A DNA stretch of 48,530 nt from Bacteroidales bacterium. GTDB taxonomy: Bacteria > Bacteroidota > Bacteroidia > Bacteroidales > UBA932. Shown here in pieces: positions 24,230 through 33,460 of this stretch (positions are counted from its first letter, which is position 1; each line of letters opens with the position of its first letter). The stretch lies in NCBI GenBank assembly GCA_017962925.1, contig JAGCUK010000038.1, positions 1 to 48,530 on the forward strand, read 5' to 3'. A model generated the notes under the pieces. The model saw only the letters and a list, made by a program, of their open reading frames with translations, was not told the origin of the DNA and ran no database searches. The position numbers and the translations under genes are program-made.

Positions 24230-26830
24230 TCAGATGATCTCGATTTCAGAGGCCTTCAGCCAGCCTTCACGGCCATCCTCCAGCCGCACGTCGCACCAAT
24301 CCCCGACAGAATCAAGCACTTGCACACAGGTGCCTTCATGCAGAATAAAGAGGTCTTTGGTATCCATCTGGGACGGAGCGCTCTTCACCGAAACCACCGG
24401 ACGCATTACCACTGCATCGTCTGCACGGAGGTAATCCCGCCTCTGCCAGGAAGCAAATAACAGTGTGAATATCAATAAGATAAGCAACACCACGCCGCCG
24501 AAGAATCCCCACTTTCGGGCGGAGGATCCACGCGCCAGCAAGAAGAGCAGAGCCAGCGCCAGCACACCCGCCAGAAGAACCAGCGAGAGCCACGCCCAGG
24601 TGTCGGATGGCAAGGTCCAGCAGAGCTTCCGCATCCACGAACTGAGGAAGAATTCCGGCAGGGAATCGATCCTGTCCTGAGTCAAAGATTTTGCAAATTC
24701 CAGATTATGACGGGCGTCGGAATATGACGGATCCAGCTTCAAAGCACGCGAATAATACAGAATCGCCTCTGCCAGACGGCTCTCTCGGAAGCGGACATCG
24801 CCGATATTGCAGTAGAGTTCGGGAGAAGACATCCCCACCCCTTCGATGGCGGTCCAGGCGCGGTCGGCATCCTCCCAGCGGCCATCGGAATACGCGGCCA
24901 CGCCGGCAGTCCACAGCGAATCCAGGTAGTTATCCGCCGCCTGCGCACCGAACGGCAGCAGCATCAGGCAAAGGGCCAACAGAGCACCGGCGCCCTTCTT
25001 ATTACTCTTTTTCATGGAAGCATCGATGGCCGAAATCACGGAAACGGCCGATTCATAATGGGTATTCATCGCCTCGTGACCTGCATCCGGGGAATAGCGG
25101 GCATACTCGCAAGCCTCCAGCAGAGCGGAGAAATCCGCCGCCAGGCCCTCGGAAACGCCGGATTCGCACAAGCGCGCGGCAATATTCTCGCGGCTCATCT
25201 CGCCCGCATCCATATTCAGCTTGTCCGACACGAACCCGAGCAGGGCCTTGTGCAGTTCTTCATAAAACGCGGTGTAGAGGTTCTTCTGGAGGAAATCCCC
25301 TGCCACTGCCAGGCGCTTGCGGGCCATCTTGGTGGCGGAGCGATTGCGGCTGCCGGCAACATCTGCAAGGCGGGCGGCCCTCCTGCGCAGGAAGAACCAG
25401 ACCGCGACGGCGGCGAGCAACAGCATCCCCGTGAGACCCCAGAAGAGCGGCGAGAAGATAAAGAAGCTGCCTGTGCTGGAGAGGGATGGCATCTTGGTGC
25501 TGATGAAGCGGATGTCGCTCCCGAGGTCCTTCACGTCCCTGCGGTTCTGCACCAGCTGCCCCCCGGCGGGCACAACGCTATCCAGTTCCGCCCCCCTGGC
25601 AACCGCCAGATTCAGCGGCCCGGAAGTCAGAGTCACATAGCGCCCGGCGGCGATATCGTAGTAGCTGTATTCCACCGGCCCTATCTCGAAGTCCCCGTGA
25701 CTGCGGGGGATGAAAGGATATTCGAAGGTCCTGCTGCGGCCGGAGTCGGAGGATTTCATGTCGTAGAGCTCGAAATCCGGCGGGAAGGAAATCTTCGGCG
25801 CGGAGAGCAGTGCCAGGTTGCCGCTACCGCTGATGGTGACCTTCAGCGACGCTGCATCGTGGGTTTTGATGGAGTCCCGGGTGAGCTCCGCCTTCATCTC
25901 GAACTTGCCCACACCGCCTCCGAAGGATGCCGGAGCCCCGGCGGGCAGGGCGGAGATATGCAGGGTGACGGGCTGGGTGGCCACGCGCTTGCGAACGGTG
26001 CGGTAGCTATCCTGGAAGAAGCTGTCGAAGATGCTCCCGGAGGAGGATGTAGCCGCCCGCACGTTCACGCTGCACACCAGTTCCGCGGGCTCGATCGTGA
26101 AATCTCCCGGTTTCTGCGGGATAAGGTTCCAACTGCGGATGACGGCCGTGTTGTAGATCTGCCCGCCGACGTTCTCGCGTTTGAATTCGATGTTGGAAGG
26201 AGCCGCTAGTTCCTGGCTCCAGAAGCCGTTGAATGAGGGGAAGTGGGCATCGTCCAGCCCGGAAATATTCACCCTCTGATAGAGTTTCAGGGTGGCGGTG
26301 ATTCCCTCGCCCACCACCGCGCGGTTCTTGTTCACCAGGAGGCGGAGGAAGATATCTTCCGAAGAGATGGAGGAGGATACGTCCCCGCGTGCCTGGCTGC
26401 CGGCGGATCCGGCCTGCGCGGACTGGGAGGATTGATTCCTGGATGTGCCGCCAGCCACGACCTCAATGCTGAAACTGCGGGAACTCACCTTTTTCCCTTG
26501 AATGGTTGCCACTGCACCGGGCAGGGTAAAAGTGCCACTGCGCACCGGCATCAGCACGTAAGTATAAGAATTGGTAACGGTCTTGGAACGCTTGCCGTTG
26601 ACTATGCTGATGGATGTGGAAGTGCCTTTCTGCGGGCCCCAGATGAGTCTGAAGCCATCTCCCGGCTCCCAGGAGAACTCGGAAACCGAGTGCTCTCCCT
26701 CAACCGAAAAGCTCACGTTGAACTGCTCGTCCGCTGCCACCAGATTGGGCGCATCCACCTTCACCGTCTGGGCGTTCAAGGCTGCCCCGGCGAAGATGCT
26801 CAGCACTATGGCGATTATCAGTCTTTTCAT
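24230..26830 (-). CDS. BatD-BatE fusion protein (aerotolerance)
   Basis: 866 residues in one frame. Residues 1-about 600 are BatD: signal peptide (MKRLIIAIVLSIFAGAALNA), beta-rich repeats (PGDFTIEPAEL, SHGDFEIGPVEYSYYDIA), and a membrane helix near 455-480, followed by a cytoplasmic helical segment. Residues 606-866 are BatE: an internal Met606 (nucleotide 25015) followed by a second signal-like hydrophobic stretch (GALLALCLMLLPFGAQAAD), three TPR-like helices (AILYYSRALKLDPSYSDARH), two membrane helices (750-770 and 777-795) and a C-terminal SH3-like domain (LHEGTCVQVLDSVGDWCDVR). In the Bacteroides bat operon these are normally two genes, so this is a fusion or two products from one frame through an internal start. 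It is the last gene of the operon. Confidence 0.85.
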   Translation of the reverse strand: MKRLIIAIVLSIFAGAALNAQTVKVDAPNLVAADEQFNVSFSVEGEHSVSEFSWEPGDGFRLIWGPQKGTSTSISIVNGKRSKTVTNSYTYVLMPVRSGTFTLPGAVATIQGKKVSSRSFSIEVVAGGTSRNQSSQSAQAGSAGSQARGDVSSSISSEDIFLRLLVNKNRAVVGEGITATLKLYQRVNISGLDDAHFPSFNGFWSQELAAPSNIEFKRENVGGQIYNTAVIRSWNLIPQKPGDFTIEPAELVCSVNVRAATSSSGSIFDSFFQDSYRTVRKRVATQPVTLHISALPAGAPASFGGGVGKFEMKAELTRDSIKTHDAASLKVTISGSGNLALLSAPKISFPPDFELYDMKSSDSGRSRTFEYPFIPRSHGDFEIGPVEYSYYDIAAGRYVTLTSGPLNLAVARGAELDSVVPAGGQLVQNRRDVKDLGSDIRFISTKMPSLSSTGSFFIFSPLFWGLTGMLLLAAVAVWFFLRRRAARLADVAGSRNRSATKMARKRLAVAGDFLQKNLYTAFYEELHKALLGFVSDKLNMDAGEMSRENIAARLCESGVSEGLAADFSALLEACEYARYSPDAGHEAMNTHYESAVSVISAIDASMKKSNKKGAGALLALCLMLLPFGAQAADNYLDSLWTAGVAAYSDGRWEDADRAWTAIEGVGMSSPELYCNIGDVRFRESRLAEAILYYSRALKLDPSYSDARHNLEFAKSLTQDRIDSLPEFFLSSWMRKLCWTLPSDTWAWLSLVLLAGVLALALLFLLARGSSARKWGFFGGVVLLILLIFTLLFASWQRRDYLRADDAVVMRPVVSVKSAPSQMDTKDLFILHEGTCVQVLDSVGDWCDVRLEDGREGWLKASEIEII

Positions 26831-26833
26831 ATT

Positions 26834-27622
26834 CTACCAGTTCTTCTCTTTCTGGCGGGATTGAAGCGCCGCCGCTTTCTCTTTATTCACCTTGTCCTGG
26901 GTTTCTTTTTCCTTGGCCTGCACGGCCTGAAGCATCTGCTGGGCCTGCTGGGGAGAGATCTGCGGCTCCCGGCCGGGCTGAGGCTGGGGCTTCGGCTGCT
27001 GCTGGGGTTGGGGCTGGTTCTGCTGTTGCTGGTCCTCGCCGTCCTGATCCTGATCCTTGTCTTGGTCCTGCTGGTCTTGCTGATCCTGTTGATCTTGCTG
27101 ATCCTGCTGGTCCTGCTGATCCTGATTCTGGTCCTGCTGTTGTTGATCCTGATCCTGCTGCTGGTCGTTATCCCCTCCTCCGCCGCCGCCATTCTGCTGA
27201 TTCTTCAGCATCAGCTTGGCATAGATGTAATTCTCCTTGGCATTCATATCGTCCGGGCGCAGCAGCAGGCTCTCCTTGAAGGCCTTCACCGCCGCCCCGT
27301 AATCATTCTTCTGCAGGGCCACATCCCCTACATTGTAATAATAGTCGGCGGCATGCTCGCTCGCGGGAGCCACATCCTTCACCGTTTCCAGCGCCTTGCC
27401 GGCCTCGTCCCAGGACTCCTGCCGGTAGAGTGCGGATGCCAGATTGTACTCGCCTGCCAGCGAGAGGCTATCCTTCACCACCGCCCTGCGGTAATCTATC
27501 TCTGCATTCTTGTAATCTGCCTTGCGGAACTTGCGGTTGCCGGCGCGGACCTCCCTCCTGTCCACCTGGGCAGACAGAGGCAATGCGCTCAGTATCAGCA
27601 ATATGCACAATATCTTTCTCAT
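26834..27622 (-). CDS. batC: BatC: TPR protein with Gln/Asp-rich repeat region
   Basis: 262 residues from ATG 27622, which overlaps the batB stop by ATGA. Signal peptide MRKILCILLILSALPLSAQ is followed by two to three TPR units (YNLASALYRQESWDEAGKAL, YYNVGDVALQKNDYGAAVKA). Residues about 155-235 are an extreme Gln/Asp/Pro repeat encoded by CTG/ATC-rich DNA (QDQQDQQDQQ units), and the tail returns to a Gln/Lys helix. Such a low-complexity segment is common in BatC of Bacteroidales. It is part of the Bat complex and is presumably periplasmic. Confidence 0.88.
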   Translation of the reverse strand: MRKILCILLILSALPLSAQVDRREVRAGNRKFRKADYKNAEIDYRRAVVKDSLSLAGEYNLASALYRQESWDEAGKALETVKDVAPASEHAADYYYNVGDVALQKNDYGAAVKAFKESLLLRPDDMNAKENYIYAKLMLKNQQNGGGGGGDNDQQQDQDQQQQDQNQDQQDQQDQQDQQDQQDQQDQDKDQDQDGEDQQQQNQPQPQQQPKPQPQPGREPQISPQQAQQMLQAVQAKEKETQDKVNKEKAAALQSRQKEKNW

Positions 27623-28620
27623 CAGAACATCCTCCTTTTCCATCGTCTCTCCCCTATCAGCATCTCCAGCACCAACAGCACCAGAGCCACTGCGAAGAAA
27701 TACATATACTGCTCGTCGTACTCCTCGAACACCACCGAATTGAAGGTTTCCTCTTCGAGCTTGTTGATGTCGTTGATAATCGGGTTCAGACCGAATTCCT
27801 CGTTGCCCGCATGCACATAGGCGCCGTTGCCCACCTCCGCAATCTTCTGGAGGGTGCCCTCATCGAGGCGGGTGACCACTATGTTGCCGTCCTTATCCTT
27901 CATTAGATCTCCGTCCAGAGGGATGGGTTCGCCCCGGAGGGACCCTACGCCGATGGTGTAGACCTTGATTCCGAGGGCGGCGGCCTGCTTGGCGGCCTCC
28001 ACGGGATCATCCTCATGGTTCTCTCCATCCGTGATGATGATTATCGCGCGGCTCTTCTCGCTCTGGGCGCTGAACCCGCGGGCGGCGGTCATTATGGCAT
28101 CCCCGATGGCCGTTCCCTGCACGGGCACAGACTCGGTGGTGATGCTGGAAAGGAACATCTTGGCCGACACATAATCATTGGTAATGGGCAACTGCACGAA
28201 GGATGTGCCTGCAAAGATGATGAGCCCGATGCGATCGTCCTGCAACTTGTCGGTGATGCGGGAGATTGCCAGTTTCGCGCGTTCCAGACGGTTCGGGGAA
28301 TAGTCCCTGGCCAGCATGGAATTGGATACGTCCAGGCAGATCATGATTTCGGCGCCGCGGGTTTCACGCTCCTGCAGCTTCGCTCCTATCTGCGGACGGG
28401 CGATGCCGATTATGAAGAAGAGGAATGCGAGGTCGAAGAGCACCAGCCTCACCCAGCCTTTTGCGCCGGACCAGGAAGGCATCAGCTGCTTCACCAGCGC
28501 GGGATCACCCACGCGGCGGATGCGCTTCTTCCGCAGCCAGCGCACCAGGGCGTAGAGCAGCGGCATCAGCGGCACCAGCAGGAGCAGCCACAAGTACTGT
28601 ATGTTAGCGAATATCAGCAT
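27622..28620 (-). CDS. batB: BatB: VWA-domain membrane protein
   Basis: 332 residues. Two membrane helices near the N-terminus (YLWLLLLVPLMPLLYALV and VLFDLAFLFFIIGIA) lead into a von Willebrand A domain with MIDAS motif DVSNSMLARDYSPNR, the Thr in PVQGTAIG and Asp in IITDGENHEDD, and a C-terminal helix (YMYFFAVALVLLVLEMLIG). It is an inner-membrane component of the Bat aerotolerance operon, thought to act together with BatA and MoxR; the molecular role in Bacteroides is not settled. The start overlaps the batA stop by 1 nt. Confidence 0.93.
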   Translation of the reverse strand: MLIFANIQYLWLLLLVPLMPLLYALVRWLRKKRIRRVGDPALVKQLMPSWSGAKGWVRLVLFDLAFLFFIIGIARPQIGAKLQERETRGAEIMICLDVSNSMLARDYSPNRLERAKLAISRITDKLQDDRIGLIIFAGTSFVQLPITNDYVSAKMFLSSITTESVPVQGTAIGDAIMTAARGFSAQSEKSRAIIIITDGENHEDDPVEAAKQAAALGIKVYTIGVGSLRGEPIPLDGDLMKDKDGNIVVTRLDEGTLQKIAEVGNGAYVHAGNEEFGLNPIINDINKLEEETFNSVVFEEYDEQYMYFFAVALVLLVLEMLIGERRWKRRMF

Positions 28621-29603
28621 TATGGCAGCCTCCTTATGAATAATCTAAGGGCAAGTTCCAGCAGCAGGCAGATAAGTGCCCAAAGCGCGTACTTGCCGAA
28701 CAGTTCCTTATAGATGGGGAAGCTGTCCACGGTGGTGCGGACCTTCTCCATCTGGTTGATTTCGGAGTAGATCTCCGAGAGTTTTGTATTGTCGGTGGCA
28801 CGGAAATAACGGCCCCCGGTGGACTCTGCGATGCTTTTGAGCAGGTCCTCGTCTATCTCTACCGGCAATTTGCGGAGCTCCACGCCCCACTGAGTCATCA
28901 CCGGATAAGGGGCCTCCCCGCGAGTGCCGATTCCAATGGTGTAGACGCGGATGCCGAAGGTCTTGGCGATCTCCGCCGCAGTCGCGGGTGCAATTTCGCC
29001 GCGGTTGTTGACACCGTCGGTAAGGAGGATGATCACGCGGCTCTTGGCGTCCGAATCCTTCATCCGCGCCACCGCAGTCGCCAGGCCATTGCCTATGGCA
29101 GTGCCATCCTCGATCAGATCCGTCTGCACATCCTTCATCAGGTTGATAAGGGTGGCGCGGTCGGTAGTCAGCGGGCACTGGGTGTAGCTCTCGCCCGCAA
29201 AAACCACGATTCCCATGCGGTCGCTGGGCCGCTGCGCGATGAATTCTATGGCGATGTCCTTGGCGGCGCTGATGCGGTCCGGTTCGAAGTCCCGCGCCAG
29301 CATGGAGGTGGAGACGTCCATCGCCAGCACTATGTCAATGCCCTCGGTATCGATCTTTTCCGTTTCGGAGGATGAGCGGGGCCTGGCCAGTGCGATGATT
29401 ATCAGGGAGATAGCTGTGATGCGGAGGATGAAAGGGAGATGCCTGATCCACGCCAGTACGCTGCTGCCACCGGAGAGCCAGGGGGCCGAGGAACTCACCC
29501 TCATATGCGGGCGCCTGCCGCTCAACTCCATCCATAGATAATGGAGTATCAGCACCAGCGGAATCGCCAGCAGGAAGAGGGCTTTGGGATACTCAAAGAA
29601 CAT
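28620..29603 (-). CDS. batA: BatA: VWA-domain membrane protein
   Basis: 327 residues from ATG 29603 (MFFEYPKALFLLAIPLVLIL). The layout is the same as BatB: N-terminal membrane helices, a VWA domain with MIDAS AMDVSTSMLARDFEPDR, Thr in DGTAIGNG and Asp in LLTDGVNNRG, and a C-terminal membrane helix (ALWALICLLLELALRLF). BatA and BatB are paralogues always found together in this operon. The start lies 11 bp inside the preceding gene. Confidence 0.92.
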   Translation of the reverse strand: MFFEYPKALFLLAIPLVLILHYLWMELSGRRPHMRVSSSAPWLSGGSSVLAWIRHLPFILRITAISLIIIALARPRSSSETEKIDTEGIDIVLAMDVSTSMLARDFEPDRISAAKDIAIEFIAQRPSDRMGIVVFAGESYTQCPLTTDRATLINLMKDVQTDLIEDGTAIGNGLATAVARMKDSDAKSRVIILLTDGVNNRGEIAPATAAEIAKTFGIRVYTIGIGTRGEAPYPVMTQWGVELRKLPVEIDEDLLKSIAESTGGRYFRATDNTKLSEIYSEINQMEKVRTTVDSFPIYKELFGKYALWALICLLLELALRLFIRRLP

Positions 29604-30537
29604 CGCTCTTCTGCTCCTCCTCAAGCGTTGCGCGGTAGGTGTCGGTCACGAACCTGACAGCCGTGGGCACCACCTTGGCGTTATATTCGTCCGGGGCGGA
29701 ATGCTTCGCGAACTTCACGAAGTCGGCCGTCTCGAAGAGTTCTTTTGTCTGATCGTAGAGTTCCGGGGTGATGGCAGTTTCGGTTTTGAGCGCGTCGAAC
29801 ACCTCGGCGGTAGTCATTTCGGGCGCATCCACTCCGAAACGGGCGGCCATATAGGTCTTGAGGGTATCGGTCACTCCGGAATAGAAGGCCTTCTGCTTTT
29901 CGGGGGCCCAGAACTTCTCTCCGCGGTACTTGTCCAGATTGCGGAGAGCGGTGATATGCGCCGGTTCCTTGATCTTCTCCGCTTCTTTTTCCTTGCTGCG
30001 TTTCCTCATCCACCAAACCAGCGCGGCAATCAACGCCGCCAGCAGCAGGCCGCCTCCTATCCAGGGCAGTAACTCGCTGAAAGTCACCGGGTAACGTATC
30101 TGGCCTTTGATATCGTGAGGCACGAAGGTGGCGGTATCCACGGGGATGGTTTTCACCTCCAGTTCAGGGGCGGTGAACATCAAAGTATCCACCTGCCCGG
30201 CGCAACTCCGCACCACATACAGGGGCGGAAGTTCATAACGGCCTTCCTCGAAAGGAGCAAGAATGACGCTGGCTTTGATATCCACCATCTCCCTCTTTTT
30301 CAGCACCCGGAGGGTATCTATCTTCCAGTTACGCACCAGCGTGAGGGTGTCGTTGGAGGCTTCCGAGAAATCCGCCATCTTCAACTCCGTGCCGGCACTG
30401 ACGCCTTCCAGCTTGAATCCATATTCCAATTGATCCGCCACAAGGATCGAATCCCTCTTCTGAAGCTGGTTCAGGAAGGCAGGGCCCTTGGGGAGAATCT
30501 CCAGCGCTACGGTCAATATGATGGCTAAGAGTTTCAT
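29593..30537 (-). CDS. Bat operon membrane protein of unknown function
   Basis: 314 residues. A short signal-like hydrophobic start (MKLLAIILTVALEIL) is followed by a beta-rich periplasmic region (VADQLEYGFKLEGVSAGTEL, EGRYELPPLYVV), one membrane helix (LPWIGGGLLLAALIAALVWW) and a cytoplasmic helical tail with a conserved-looking WAPEKQKAFYSGVTDTLKTY and ARFGVDAPEMTTAEV. This domain order resembles the C-terminal half of BatD or DUF4381-like proteins found between DUF58 and batA genes in Bacteroidales. It starts 4 bp within the DUF58 gene end. Specific function unknown. Confidence 0.82.
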   Translation of the reverse strand: MKLLAIILTVALEILPKGPAFLNQLQKRDSILVADQLEYGFKLEGVSAGTELKMADFSEASNDTLTLVRNWKIDTLRVLKKREMVDIKASVILAPFEEGRYELPPLYVVRSCAGQVDTLMFTAPELEVKTIPVDTATFVPHDIKGQIRYPVTFSELLPWIGGGLLLAALIAALVWWMRKRSKEKEAEKIKEPAHITALRNLDKYRGEKFWAPEKQKAFYSGVTDTLKTYMAARFGVDAPEMTTAEVFDALKTETAITPELYDQTKELFETADFVKFAKHSAPDEYNAKVVPTAVRFVTDTYRATLEEEQKSDVL

Positions 30538-31420
30538 CTTCCGGCAAACAGTGTCATCAGCCCCTTCACATAATCGGAGCCGGTGGCGATTTCTACGTGA
30601 TCTATCTTATAGCGGTTGAACAACTGCACTTCGGCCTCGGAAAGCTTGGAGAACCATTGTTCGTACGCTTTGCGGGTGGCGGCGCTGTCGGTGTTGACCC
30701 ATGCGGAACGGCCGCTTTCGCTGTCTTTGATGTTGATGAGTCCGACGGGAACGAGGCTGCGCTCGCGGGGGTCGAATACCTTGATAACGGAAAGGTCGTG
30801 CCTGCCCGCCGCCACCTTCAGGGCATCCTCATAAAGAGGTTTGCCGCTGGCGTCCACATCCAGCATATCGCTGAGTAGGAAGGCGGTGCATTTCTTTTTG
30901 ATGGCGCCGGTGAGGAACTGCAGGGCTGCGCCGATATCGGTGCCGTCCGAAGTGGGCTGGAGTTCCAGCATCTCCCTGATTATATGAAGGAGATGGCTGC
31001 GGCCTTTCTTCGGGGGGATGAATTTTTCGACGCGGTCGCTGAAGAAGAGGGCGCCGACCTTGTCGTTATTGAGGATGGCGCTGAAACTCAGCACGGCGGC
31101 GATTTCCGCCAGCAGCTCGCGTTTGGTGCGGGTCTGGGTGCCGAAAAGGCCGGAGCGGCTGACATCCACCAGCAGCACCACCGTCATCTCGCGTTCCTCC
31201 TCGAATATCTTGATGTAGGGCGCATGCATACGGGCGGTAACATTCCAGTCCATGTTGCGGACGTCATCCCCATATTGATACTCGCGGACCTCGCTGAAGG
31301 CCATTCCGCGCCCTTTGAACGCGGAGTGGTACTCCCCCGCGAAAATCTGGTGCGAGAGAGCTTTGGTGCGGATTTCAATCTTCCGGACCTTCTTCAGGAG
31401 TTCTGTTGCGTCGGTTGGCA

Positions 31421-31421
<1 letters not shown>
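30534..31421 (-). CDS. DUF58 (VWA-like) protein of the MoxR/Bat operon
   Basis: 295 residues, cytoplasmic. The DUF58 signature is visible as FKGRGMAFSEVREYQYGDDVRNMDWNVTAR-type segment (VREYQYGDDVRNMDWN), then a VWA-like core with VVLLVDVSRSGLFGTQTRTK and SDRVEKFIPPKKG. The family always stands next to MoxR ATPases and is thought to recruit or regulate them. The start codon overlaps the moxR stop by one base (TAATG). One of the two MIDAS serines is replaced by Arg-Ser-Gly, as usual in this family. Confidence 0.93.
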
Positions 31422-32413
<992 letters not shown>

Positions 32414-32422
32414 ATATTTTAA

Positions 32423-32430
32423 TAATTTTG
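32423..32430 (+). promoter_or_regulatory. Promoter -7 box for truA, possibly leaderless
   Basis: TAATTTTG ends 6 nt before ATG 32437. The usual distance from this box to the transcription start would put the first transcribed base at or next to the ATG. Confidence 0.4.
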
Positions 32431-32436
32431 CAGTCT

Positions 32437-33318
32437 ATGCGTTATTCCATTACTTTGTCTTATGCCGGGGCCGGCTTTTGCGGCTGGCAGCGGCAGCCTT
32501 CGGACCCGTCCGTGCAGGAATGCCTCGAAATCGCCCTTGGAAAGCTTCTGGGGGGCGAGGTTCCCGTTATCGGGGCGGGGCGTACGGACACAGGCGTGAA
32601 CGCTATTGGTTACGTTGCGTGTTTCGATGGCCCCGAGGGCCTTTCGGCAGATGATATATGCTACAAATTAAATGCCATTTTGCCCCGTTCAATCGTGGTT
32701 TTGCAGGTGGCTCCGGCGGCTCCGGATTTTCATGCTCGGTTTGATGCCCGGAGGCGGGAATATACGTATTTTCTGCACCGTTCGAAGGATCCTTTCGTGG
32801 AGGCTTTTTCGTGGCAGTGCGGGTATCCGGATCTGTCGTTTGAGGCGATGAATGAGGCGGCCGCGATGTTGGTGGGGACGCATGATTTTTCGTGTTTCGA
32901 GAAGGTCGGCGCGGATAACAAGACTTCGGTCTGCACGGTGTTCGAAGCCTTCTGGGCACAGTACACACCCTCACTTTATGCCGTTATGACGCCGGAGCAG
33001 GGTAGCCTCTCGGCTCCGCTACCGCCACGCACAAGGCCCACTCAAAAAACTTCCGCCGAGAGGCTCCCTGCCTCCGGCGGCCAGTATTGGTATTTCCGCA
33101 TATCTGCCGACAGGTTTTTAAGGAATATGGTGCGGGCCATCGTCGGAACCCTGATCGAAGTTGGCCGCGGCAAACGCACCCTCGACGACTTCGCCAGCCT
33201 GATCCTGCCGCCTGCCTCCGGCGACGTCCCCTCCGCGAAAAGCAAAAGGCCCAACCGCTCCCTGGCCGGCGAATCCGTCCCCGGCCACGCCCTCTTCCTG
33301 TCGAAAGTGGAATACTAA
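32437..33318 (+). CDS. truA: tRNA pseudouridine(38-40) synthase TruA with in-frame palindromic insert
   Basis: 293 residues, against about 245-260 for most bacterial TruA. The family motifs are intact: GFCGWQRQ, GAGRTDTGVNAIG with the catalytic Asp, FHARFDARRREYTY, and SADRFLRNMVRAIVGTLIEVGRGK. Between CTVFEAFWA and YWYFRISADRF there is an insert of about 30 residues encoded by a palindromic element at 32991-33078. A second small extra segment of about 15 residues lies near the C-terminus (LPPASGDVPSAKS) before the conserved GESVPGHALFLSKVEY. The enzyme pseudouridylates positions 38-40 of many tRNAs in the cytoplasm. Reading frame and catalytic residues are intact, so it may work. Confidence 0.92.
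   Translation: MRYSITLSYAGAGFCGWQRQPSDPSVQECLEIALGKLLGGEVPVIGAGRTDTGVNAIGYVACFDGPEGLSADDICYKLNAILPRSIVVLQVAPAAPDFHARFDARRREYTYFLHRSKDPFVEAFSWQCGYPDLSFEAMNEAAAMLVGTHDFSCFEKVGADNKTSVCTVFEAFWAQYTPSLYAVMTPEQGSLSAPLPPRTRPTQKTSAERLPASGGQYWYFRISADRFLRNMVRAIVGTLIEVGRGKRTLDDFASLILPPASGDVPSAKSKRPNRSLAGESVPGHALFLSKVEY
32991..33078. repeat. Palindromic element inserted in frame in truA
   Basis: Left arm 32991-33014 and right arm 33055-33078 are 24-nt imperfect inverted repeats: the left begins GCCGGAGCAGGG and reads to CTCTCGGC; the right is its complement with one base inserted and one missing. The middle 40 nt are not symmetric. The element is translated without stop as part of TruA. Confidence 0.75.
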
Positions 33319-33340
33319 ACTCCCCGGGTGACTCCCCGAG

Positions 33341-33429
33341 TGCTGCAGGTGTCCCAAAAATAGGGGGACCTGCAGCGAAAAGTGTGGGTTTTTGACGCAG
33401 GTGTCCGTAAAAATGGGACACCTGCAGCA
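33341..33429. repeat. 89-bp REP-type double hairpin, copy A
   Basis: Two tandem hairpins: GCTGCAGGTGTCCC pairs with GGGGGACCTGCAGC, then GCAGGTGTCC pairs with GGACACCTGC. It lies 32 bp beyond the 3' end of the RAYT gene and 23 bp after truA. Copy B at 36377-36465 is its reverse complement with about four differences. Confidence 0.88.
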
Positions 33430-33460
33430 CCTCCCCCAGAGATATCCGGGTGTAAAAGTA

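Noticed and set aside
26990-27180. Tandem repeat in batC as a possible CRISPR or mobile repeat
   Set aside because: The unit is a short CTG/ATC-type codon repeat giving Gln and Asp; there are no spacers, so it is protein low complexity.
26243-27820. Long plus-strand open frame opposite the bat genes
   Set aside because: It is the antisense of batC/batD low-complexity codons (Leu-rich) and has no domain.
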